This document shows positions 58,301-64,000 of a DNA stretch of 64,000 nucleotides, one piece after another. A model generated the notes under the pieces. It saw nothing but the letters and a program-made list of their open reading frames with translations. It was not told the origin of the DNA and searched no databases. Within the stretch, counting starts at the first letter, position 1. The number at the start of each line of letters is the position of its first letter. Location: NCBI GenBank assembly GCA_034096865.1, contig JAWQFJ010016620.1, positions 10,001 to 74,000 of the forward strand. Reading direction: 5' to 3'. The translations under genes and the position numbers were made by a program. Source of the DNA: Theodoxus fluviatilis (taxonomy: Eukaryota; Mollusca; Gastropoda; Cycloneritida; Neritidae).

Positions 58301-58404
58301 ACCTCTCCCAAAATGCGCCATCTCTGCAATGCAATCTGTTTACGTCGCGTCACCTCATTTCCATCATTTTCACTGTTTTTACTTTTGGGAGAACTGTGAG
58401 GCAT
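48663..58404 (-). CDS. CAMKMT: Calmodulin-lysine N-methyltransferase (11 coding exons, complete)
   Basis: A class I SAM-dependent methyltransferase of the MTF16 group that, in vertebrates, trimethylates a calmodulin lysine (Lys115) in the cytosol. Exons in order, high to low coordinate: 58404-58303, 57689-57520, 56707-56646, 55832-55772, 55417-55363, 54877-54814, 53461-53401, 52998-52927, 52152-52089, 50901-50773, 48770-48663. All have GT/AG borders and consistent phases, summing to 948 nt (315 residues; human 323). Landmarks: VRRFQSFGLF, VCIWPSEEVMAFYC, SAM motif I VCELGGGMTCLAG, acidic motif LTDGND, RVLRWG...CVICADCLF, ENYNDHIWDLHSK and ENLHYPMMILL. The ATG at 58404 fits the alignment. TAG is at 48665-48663. 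The 11-exon count equals that of the human gene as I know it. Introns hold several transposons. Confidence 0.95.
49557..49923. repeat. 183-bp tandem duplication
   Basis: The segment from CAAGTATACATATGCAGCAC to TTCAGTCTTGGCCTTTTT occurs twice, with a few small indels and substitutions. Confidence 0.93.
49857..49982 (-). CDS. 41-aa lysine/alanine-rich ORF in a TTAA element
   Basis: ATG 49982, TAG 49857. Reads MPRPQKQKRRLQAKQAAAAK, then KAKTEGLNESVTNIGFESNFD. The basic start resembles the leader of the transposase at 25372 (MPRRDAKKF...KKPKKKR), so it may be the N-terminal exon of a lost transposase. Coding status unproven. Confidence 0.4.
   Translation of the reverse strand: MPRPQKQKRRLQAKQAAAAKKAKTEGLNESVTNIGFESNFD
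50773..50901 (-). CDS. CAMKMT: CAMKMT exon 10
   Basis: Acceptor TTGTCCAG, donor GTACGT. Encodes GKAFLFAPARGSTFQEFVHL and ENYNDHIWDLHSK; human has GKAMVFAPRRGNTLNQF and ENYDEHISNFHSK. Confidence 0.94.
51165..51850 (-). mobile_element. ACCGGT-palindrome element, copy 2
   Basis: Opposite orientation to 41655-42300 and similar over nearly its whole length, including the 23-codon frame (MAAFGESEKVAITNMRCGMH). Palindrome units read TACCGGTCGATACCGGTA. In CAMKMT intron 9. Confidence 0.75.
52089..52152 (-). CDS. CAMKMT: CAMKMT exon 9
   Basis: Acceptor TTTTGTAG, donor GTATGT. Encodes (C)LFFEEGRDDLVRTIYSLLK plus PE. Its first ~32 coding bases and the AG are also present at 46085-46119. Confidence 0.92.
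52328..52408 (+). repeat. (GT)n microsatellite
   Basis: GT tract in CAMKMT intron 8. Confidence 0.97.
52731..52793 (+). repeat. (CTC)n trinucleotide tract
   Basis: About 20 CTC repeats, 130 bp from CAMKMT exon 8; intronic, so not coding. Confidence 0.97.
52927..52998 (-). CDS. CAMKMT: CAMKMT exon 8
   Basis: Acceptor GTTGCAG, donor GTAAGT. Encodes (R)VLRWGADSTEDFLEAYDC and VICAD, the post-motif II strand (human DIVMCADC). Confidence 0.93.
53401..53461 (-). CDS. CAMKMT: CAMKMT exon 7
   Basis: Acceptor CTTTCAG, donor GTTAGT. Encodes (N)LSLMVEKNSDDLKQSSVSS; weakly conserved, as in other species, but phase and borders fit. Confidence 0.85.
53880..54304 (-). mobile_element. tRNA-derived SINE
   Basis: Reverse strand starts near 54297 with CTGTGGCCGAGTGGTTAGCG (Pol III A-box in a Leu/Ser-tRNA-like head) and has GCGTTCGAAGC as B-box ~45 nt later. 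A core with CCAGGAGTAAAACCGGGTAC and a 3' part ending near 53880 follow. Confidence 0.85.
54448..54569. mobile_element. Possible ~122-bp TTAA MITE
   Basis: TTAACCCTAT at the left (from 54444) and AAAGGGTTAA at the right form short inverted ends with TTAA flanks. The ends are only about 8 bp. Confidence 0.4.
54814..54877 (-). CDS. CAMKMT: CAMKMT exon 6
   Basis: Acceptor GAGACAG, donor GTGAGT. Encodes LAVTGVADQVVLTDGNDDSV plus M; TDGN is the acidic ribose-binding strand end. Confidence 0.92.
55363..55417 (-). CDS. CAMKMT: CAMKMT exon 5 (SAM motif I)
   Basis: Acceptor TTGTCAG, donor GTAAGT. Encodes (R)GKTVCELGGGMTCLAGMC. ELGGGMTCLAG is the glycine-rich S-adenosylmethionine-binding loop. Confidence 0.93.
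55772..55832 (-). CDS. CAMKMT: CAMKMT exon 4
   Basis: Acceptor TTTTGCAG, donor GTGAGA. Encodes (C)IWPSEEVMAFYCLTHKELF, the conserved IWPSEEV block before the SAM-binding fold. Confidence 0.94.
56055..56105 (+). repeat. (GGGA)n tract
   Basis: Tetranucleotide tract in CAMKMT intron 3. Confidence 0.96.
56646..56707 (-). CDS. CAMKMT: CAMKMT exon 3
   Basis: Acceptor TATTTTCAG, donor GTGAGT. Encodes LLPGTADVKTLLGFNNTGNV in the only frame that joins both neighbours; human has NVEDVLTSFDNTGNV. Confidence 0.9.
57520..57689 (-). CDS. CAMKMT: CAMKMT exon 2
   Basis: Acceptor TTTGCCAG, donor GTCAGT. Contains SASVRRFQSFGLF and APWFEYSCPLFGLSLKV, matching human HVSVRRFESFNLF and AWVQYTSIFCPEYSISL. Confidence 0.93.
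58303..58404 (-). CDS. CAMKMT: CAMKMT exon 1
   Basis: ATG at 58404-58402, donor GTGAGT. 34 codons, starting MPHSSPKSKNSE and ending QRWRILGE, which aligns with human ARWKLLRQ. The N-terminal ~25 residues are basic and polar and not conserved. Confidence 0.9.
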
Positions 58405-58548
58405 CTGGTCAGCACGAAATGGAATGTAATGAGTGAGAGGAAGACGAGAACTCCCTTGTCAGTGTTGTGTCATTTCGCTAGGTGATATAGACAGGGGAGA
58501 TCACCCTGGAACTTTGATTTCAAGAGTTACTTCCCCAATAATTCCAAA
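58405..58548. promoter_or_regulatory. Bidirectional promoter between CAMKMT and C19orf47
   Basis: Only 144 bp separate the divergent ATGs. No TATA box is evident. CCAAT (in CCCCAATAAT near 58533) and ETS-like ACTTCC/GGAAG cores (near 58441 and 58529) are present. Both 5' UTRs must lie within this interval or overlap. That it acts as a promoter is inferred from the gene arrangement. Confidence 0.65.
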
Positions 58549-58570
58549 ATGGCTACCGTTGGCGTCGGAG
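58549..58570 (+). CDS. C19orf47: C19orf47 exon 1
   Basis: ATGGCTACCGTTGGCGTCGG(AG), then donor GTAATG. Seven codons plus one base, which joins the acceptor at 59394 to make GAG and continue into the SAM domain. Confidence 0.82.
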
Positions 58571-61500
58571 GTAATGTTCTCTCTTTCTTGGGCTAGCAAT
58601 GTTTAGTGTGCATATTGCTTTGTTTTTAAGTTTGTAGTTAGTATAGCCAAATTATTAAATAAATATCCCTGCTTTGGGAGAGTTTAGTACCCTGCAGATG
58701 TGCTCCTATCATTACTTCAAACAATATCGTTCAGTTGTGATGTGAAGTCAAATCTCAAGACCGAAGACATTCATTCATTGATACATCGCTGCTTGATCTT
58801 CGTAACGTTTCAGTTCATCTTAAAGTACCACACACCAAAGTATTTCATATGGGTATTTTAACCTGTTTACCTTTTAGTTGAACTTGTTCACCATGCAGTA
58901 GTTAGCAACATTACACCGACGGTAACTTACGTTTTATAACTTTTTGTAGTTCTTCAGTCTACGTCCGCATCGATTTATATTTGTTGGCGTACACGTGTTT
59001 CCTGTGTGTTTAGTTCGGCATTGTGGTCACAGATGCAGTGGTTTGCTTCAGTCGCGTGAGTCATTCCATGTTGTGGAATTCAGCGTATGTCGCTCCTATT
59101 TGGTGCTGGGTTCAGCTGTTGACGTGTAGTGTGCAGACTTGAAACGTTGCCCTCACTCTCTTAATTAACTACATAAATCTAACTCTAAGTTACCGATTTT
59201 TATATAGTGTCGGTTTGAGAGTGGGAAGGGTCAGCCATTTGTCACGGATCCCATATTTTAAAGAAGGAAGAACCGATTTCCAACTGGGGGTTCAACAATA
59301 TGCAGTAAGTGAGTAACTAGAAATTGTGTATGTCAACGGTGTGTGTTTGCAGCTACCAGATAGTTCATGGTAGTTCTGTGTCTTGCTTGCCAGAGTTGAG
59401 TACGTCCTACTGGATCAACTTCTTCACCAGTGCTGGCATCCCAGCGGGTGATGCTGCCAACTATGCAGTCATCTTTGTGGACAACAGGATCACCAAGGGC
59501 ATGTTCCTTGACCTGACCAAGGAGTACCTGAACGACATGGGTGTCACACGACTTGGAGACATCATTGCCATCCTCAAGCACGCCAAGCAGGTTCACACCC
59601 AGGTCAGCAAATCTGGAGCAAAAGCGACTCTTAGATGCCCTGGGAAGTTGCCTTGAAACAATTTCACTGCAGATTTGATTATTTGTTTGAGCAGCGAGAG
59701 TTGGGGAAGTATGTAACCTGATTTGGCTTTTAGAGTGTGAAATATTTATTTTTCATTTGAGCATGATATTAGGTACACCAAAGTGATTTTTGAAGTTTGG
59801 ATATTAATGTTTATGTTATTATTTCCTGACAGATCTTTTTATTCTAATTCCAATGGTACCAAAATCATTTGTGTAGGTCAATTAGAACCAAATTATGATT
59901 TTTTTTTTCATTTTATTTCGGCACGCGCTTTTTGGCCATTTTACAAATTAGCAAATTAGGCAACTTTTAAGGTCAACACTAAAGCAACCAAATGCATGCT
60001 TTGTGTCATTTTCACTTTTTTTCCTTTTACTGGAAACATACAACAAGCCTAATTTTTTTTAAAGGGACCTGATGTCAGGAAATGTATGAAATCATCTTTC
60101 AAAAACTGGAAAACATGCGATTTGACTAAGGGCTGAACAGATGCACACCAATACGCATAATATGCTACTTTTGCATTTTTCATAACTTCTGTTCTACTTC
60201 ACCTACAAAAATGGTTTTGGTATCAATGGAATCAGCATGAAACACTGAACTTAACTAAAATAATTCAGACTTGAAAAAGTGAAATATGATTTTGTATGTA
60301 TTACATAATACATTTTCTAATAATGACATAGCGTTACATCATTCCTCACCACAGTAGTTGTTGCCATTCATGTTGGTTTGTTACACAGGGTAATGGCACA
60401 GAAAAACAGTTCATTCAATCAGCATTTCCTTGCTCAAAAGTTCTGCTTTGGAAAATCACACACCAATTACATAATACTAATAGCTTGAGCCCGCAGTCTG
60501 TCATAAATGTCCGAGATCTGTCTGGCTGCTGGTACACTCCAAATTCTCCCATCATTGCTGTATGGCATGACATCTAGGCCTGCTTTGAAGACAAATGAGG
60601 CCTCAACAACAGCCACATCTTCTATATCAGGGTACTTGTAGAGATTTTGTCTGCTGGTTTTCCTCAAAAACTGGACAGTGCCTTCTGTATCACTGAGGAC
60701 ATCAATGACAATGCCGATGTAGTGCATATTGTCATAGTAGACTGCAACCCACTCCCCCTGCCTTCTGAATGCAAAGGGTTCTGATGGGGCCTCTTCCAAC
60801 TCCTCTTCTTGTTCTAAAGAGTCATTCTCAGACTGCGCCTCTTCTTCGCACAGCCTTGGTTTCTTTTTCAAAGGAGATCGCACTTCAGATTCTGCTGAAA
60901 TGTCCGTATCTTCCCCGCCTAGGAACTGTTTGAGCGTCTCGGTCAGAAAGTCTATGTTGCCTGTCAATCGAGAGGCAAATCTTTCGAAGGTCACATGACC
61001 ATTAAAAAGTGGCCTTTTTGCATCATAGACACGCAATAACTGAGTAGACAGTTGCTCAAACACTAATACAACCTATTCCCTACATAATCAATGCAAAGTT
61101 AAGTTCCATACTGAAGAAAAGTTAATTTACAAGCGAAGTTTCCTGCGCTACCCAATCTCGTTTTGCGTCGATCTCTGGCAGAGGCAAATTTTTCGAAGGT
61201 CACGTGACCGTTAAAAAGTGGTCTTTTTGCATCATAGACACGCAATAACTGTCTGCAGAATCTTCACATTGTTGAAGGCGGCAGTCTAAAGAAAGAAAGA
61301 AAAAAAAAGAAAGAAAGAAAGAAAGAACTGAGTAGACAGTTGCTCAAACACTAATACAACCTATTCCCTACATAATCAATGCAAAGTTAAGTTCCATACT
61401 GAAGAAAAGTTAATTTACAAGCGAAGTTTCCTGCGCTACCCAATCTCGTTTTGCGTCGATCTCTCGCAGAGGCAAATTTTTCGAAGGTCACGTGACCATT

Positions 61501-63652
61501 AAAAAGTGGCCTTTTTGCATCATAGACACGCAATAACTGAGTAGACAGTTGCTCAAACACTAATACAACCTATTCCCTACATAATCAATGCAAAGTTAAG
61601 TTTCATACTGAAGAAAAGTTAATTTACAAGCGAAGTTTCCTGCGCTACCCAATCTCGTTTTGCGTCGATCTCTTCAGGTAGACAACTACCACTTTCGAGC
61701 ACAAAATACACCAACAAAGTGTTTGTTTTTTGAGAAAAAAGCAGCACAAACAAACACAACATAGGTTCAGTCTTATCAACAAGCATCTCCCACGTGAATG
61801 GAGATGAACAACTCGACGGATCGCTGCATTGTTGTTGCGTCGCGTCACGCTCGGACACTTCGCCACAGCCGGCCATTGTTGTCACTCGCCCGAGGTAAAA
61901 ACTTCCACACCTCAAATTTTTGGTTGTAATTCGCGTCGCGTGAATGTTGAAACAAGCTAAACTAACTTGACATTTTTTAAGACAAAGTTGCGATCTTTCA
62001 CATGGTGGGCTTCCTGAGATTTTATTTCAAACCTTTCAAGTAGAAAAGGCCAGTAGTAGTTTTCATTCACAGATTTCAGTTGTAAAGCGCGCGAGTTTCA
62101 ATGAATGAAAAATACGGAAACGAGGCTCACAACTTCCTCTTTCATTCATTGGTGGTTATTTTTAGGTGCAATGCTTTCACTGATTGCGATTTGAAGCGAA
62201 AAGAAGCTTACCATCGGAAAATGGACTGGCCCAAGCCCGGCAGCCATTCTCGCAGCGACGCACACATCACTTTTTCAAACTACGATTTCCCCAATTTGTT
62301 GAGCTATCAAACTAAAAAATAATGTAACAGAGTAAAAGAGAGAAGAATAAACTTTCATCCAGTATAAATGTTATTTCATACATCGCCATACACACAGAGA
62401 GATGAAAGGAGAAACATAGGGTAAAATTGGGGAAATTCCACCCAGCGGACAGCCAATTGGCTCACTTTGGTATTGCTAATGATATATCATGTAAACAAGA
62501 TTTTTTCATGAGATAGTGGTGCCTTTATCCCCTTTTATCATCCTAGAAAAAAGTTTCTTCCAGTACTGAGAAGGAATGACATAATGGTACAGAAAAAGTA
62601 GTGGAAGTATTCCATGCTTCATACAAACAGAAAAGTTGAAGGGGACACTGTTTCTGATGGTGTTTGTTGTGATCTCCTCCAGATATTAAAGTGTAACTCT
62701 TTCACCATATCACAATCAGGATGTCCGGGACAAGGCTCTACATGGATTCCAGCCAACTCCAGCCATCATCCCTACTCCTCCACCTACCATAAGGCGGTCT
62801 ACAGGTGTGTATAACGTTAATGGTGTCTGTCATCCCACATCTATAGTGTTGTAGCTCTGTTAGGGGTATTCATTGCTGGGGGGGAAAAATTTCATACCTA
62901 CCTGTGAAATAAATCTCCATGCTAAAATGACCAAAAACATATGTGAAATTGTCAAAAGATTGTATTTGTATTTGCAAAATGGAAGAGGCATCTTCGTTTG
63001 CAGCTTCTTTTTTGTTTGAAATGAGCCTTGAGTGAAAAAAAGACGGTGTAATTTTTGCTAACAAGCATGACAATTTCTCAAGGTGCTCCCTCTGTGGGTT
63101 CAGGGTAAGAATTGACCCACCGCATCTCCCTACAAAATTCGTGAGAGGCGAATAACTAGAGACATGGTGACTTGATTTGCGTTTACTCTAAACTGTGCTA
63201 GTGATTTTCATGCTCAATGGCCTTCCATAGCCTTCACAGGCTGATAGGCCGTAACACTCCATCCATCCATCCATCCATTGTCAAGGTGCAAGTTTGCTAA
63301 AGACGGAAATTGCCACTGTCAGTAAACCTGACTGGCAAAGTATTCCCTGTGACTTTTAGCTTTAAACAGTGAACAGTGACTCTTGGTTTAGTTACTAATC
63401 AGATGATCATAATGATGCCTCACATTACTCTGATTATGGTCAAGATCTCTTACCCAGTGTTTAGCTGTCTGCCTTTTGGGCTGAGCTGTCACTCTCAGAT
63501 GCATCCTGTAAGCCTCTATCTGCACTCCTAAGTAATTTTTTAATGCTGTGATTTTGCAGTTGCCAGTCGCATGATTGACCACCATGTACACAAGGAGAGA
63601 GATCCACCACTCTCCAACACACCTCTGGCACAGAAGCTTGCAGCCTTGGAAG
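58549..63652 (+). CDS. C19orf47: SAM-domain protein, C19orf47 orthologue (5' part; continues past the window)
   Basis: Four coding exons are visible: 58549-58570, 59394-59602, 62720-62804 and 63560-63652, with GT/AG borders and compatible phases. The protein starts MATVGVGELSTSYWINFF. Residues ~9-77 form a sterile-alpha-motif-like domain with AGIPAGDAANYAVIFVDNRI and MGVTRLGDIIAILKHAKQVH, very close to human C19orf47. The next exons give a proline/threonine-rich linker (PTPAIIPTPPPTIRR) and VASRMIDHHVH, matching human RR.TSAASRM. The human protein's function is poorly known; SAM domains usually mediate oligomerisation. The last exon leaves one base over, so the gene runs beyond 64000. It is head-to-head with CAMKMT. 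Confidence 0.93.
59394..59602 (+). CDS. C19orf47: C19orf47 exon 2 (SAM domain)
   Basis: Acceptor CTTGCCAG, donor GTCAGC. Encodes nearly the whole SAM-like domain (ELSTSYWINFF ... HAKQVHTQ). Confidence 0.94.
60467..61063 (-). CDS. Unrecognised ~198-codon exon nested in a C19orf47 intron
   Basis: Open frame with no ATG at its 5' end. A plausible acceptor (CTGTCTACTCAG) at ~61036 would start it at LLRVYDAKRPLFNGHVTFER. It continues FASRLTGNIDFLTETLKQFL, a basic KKKPR patch, an acidic run (EQEEELEEAPSE), then WVAVYYDNMHYIGIVIDVL and DGRIWSVPAARQISDIYDRL before the stop. The last part could be a small beta-barrel (Tudor/SH3-like) fold; that is a guess. I do not recognise the protein. It could be a transposon-borne gene or the terminal exon of a nested gene. 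Confidence 0.55.
   Translation of the reverse strand: MFEQLSTQLLRVYDAKRPLFNGHVTFERFASRLTGNIDFLTETLKQFLGGEDTDISAESEVRSPLKKKPRLCEEEAQSENDSLEQEEELEEAPSEPFAFRRQGEWVAVYYDNMHYIGIVIDVLSDTEGTVQFLRKTSRQNLYKYPDIEDVAVVEASFVFKAGLDVMPYSNDGRIWSVPAARQISDIYDRLRAQAISIM
60971..61675. repeat. 209-bp direct repeat, three copies
   Basis: The segment starting AGAGGCAAAT[C/T]TTTCGAAGG occurs at 60971, 61180 and 61468. The second copy has a 79-bp insertion containing (GAAA)n. The first copy overlaps the 5' end of the 60467-61063 frame. On the minus strand each unit holds a GTAAAT donor-like and a CTACTCAG acceptor-like site. Confidence 0.92.
61660..61866 (-). CDS. Possible 5' exon of the nested - strand gene
   Basis: ATG near 61876 gives MAGCGEVSERDATQQQCSDP, and the frame stays open into the 209-bp repeat (AKRDWVAQETSL, then GTAAAT). 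Joining to the acceptor at ~61036 would link to LLRVYDAKRP. There is no similarity to support it beyond position and strand. Confidence 0.3.
62720..62804 (+). CDS. C19orf47: C19orf47 exon 3
   Basis: Acceptor CACAATCAG, donor GTGTGT. Encodes DVRDKALHGFQPTPAIIPTP plus PPTIRRST. An alternative upstream acceptor (62681) is open in another frame, but its peptide shows no similarity. Confidence 0.8.
63091..63279 (+). mobile_element. CATC-tailed SINE family, copy 5
   Basis: GTGGGTTCAGGGTAAGAATT ... GAGAGGCGAATAACTAGAGA ... (CATC)n. C19orf47 intron 3. No clear A/B boxes in the surviving part of any copy. Confidence 0.82.
63560..63652 (+). CDS. C19orf47: C19orf47 exon 4
   Basis: Acceptor ATTTTGCAG, donor GTAAGG. 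Encodes (V)ASRMIDHHVHKERDPPLSN, then the TPLAQKLAALE segment. Confidence 0.87.
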
Positions 63653-63771
63653 GTAAGGATACGCCACAAAATTCCCTCCACACTTTTGTAGCATTCCAAA
63701 TACTTATGTAGAAGCAATCTTGACATTTTGAGAAATCATGTTTCACATCTATGAATGTTTGGACCTATTAA

Positions 63772-64000
63772 CCCTCTGCGCGCCATCGGCTGTCATAACC
63801 GCCGACGCAGTTACCTCCCCCCACAGCCGTCAGTGGTTATAGTTGACAGACTGATAGGCATGTTTGAATCTGGCGCCGTTTGCTATGAATCTTGGGATTG
63901 TGAGAGCTCTAATAACAGTCGCCATATTTTTTCACTGCAGGGGCGCGAATTTAGAGCGAATTTTGAAGTTACCGATCGAGGTAGACTCGCTGCTGCATGA
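63772..64000 (+). mobile_element. Start of a third, diverged TTAA-type element (cut by window end)
   Basis: TTAACCCTCTGCGCGCC followed by spaced GC-rich hairpin arms and a CCCCCC run. The spacing matches the reverse complement of the right end of copies A and B (CCTTTAGTGCGCCGCCGG...). Confidence 0.5.

Noticed and set aside
62101..62322. 73-codon + strand frame in C19orf47 intron 2
   Set aside because: No recognisable motif and no compatible splice sites with the flanking exons.

Overview
This is nuclear DNA from an invertebrate animal, most likely a mollusc and possibly a gastropod. The call rests on intron-rich genes whose exons closely match vertebrate orthologues, AT-rich introns, very long (CT)n/(CA)n tracts, a repeat made of AAGGTCA motifs, and many short interspersed elements. 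The species call is inference; the eukaryotic gene structures are seen directly.

Three host genes are recognisable. (1) Exportin-6 (XPO6) runs on the + strand from 3588 to 35058. I place 23 coding exons that join with consistent phases into 1,147 codons plus a stop. Only the initiator exon is missing, probably left of the window. (2) Calmodulin-lysine N-methyltransferase (CAMKMT) runs on the - strand from 58404 to 48663. It is complete, with 11 coding exons and 315 residues. (3) The 5' part of a SAM-domain gene orthologous to human C19orf47 runs on the + strand from 58549. Four coding exons are visible and the gene continues past the right edge. CAMKMT and C19orf47 are head-to-head with only 144 bp between their start codons, which implies a shared bidirectional promoter. 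XPO6 and CAMKMT are convergent, with about 13.6 kb of repeat-rich DNA between them.

Most of the remaining DNA is mobile or tandem repeats, several with clear ends. In XPO6 introns these are: an 870-bp TG...CA element flanked by CATG (9200-10069), two related TTAA-type elements (10859-11969 and 30259-31336), a 3.6-kb Ginger/KRBA2-like integrase transposon with ~290-bp inverted repeats and TATA target duplication (12447-16052), and a transposase-bearing element with CAGGGATGAAAA ends (24968-26911). Around CAMKMT there are a 5'-truncated LINE, two copies of an ACCGGT-palindrome element, TTAA-flanked elements, and tRNA-derived and CATC-tailed SINEs. An unrecognised - strand coding exon (60467-61063) sits inside a C19orf47 intron.

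The most striking feature is in XPO6. The 3' end of exon 17 together with its 5' splice site has been tandemly amplified into about 53 units of 45 bp (27349-29720), so the intron begins with dozens of copies of its own donor. Repeat arrays also run into, or closely flank, the splice sites of exons 4, 5, 6 and 22. This suggests that exon-intron junctions of this gene have repeatedly seeded or absorbed minisatellites.
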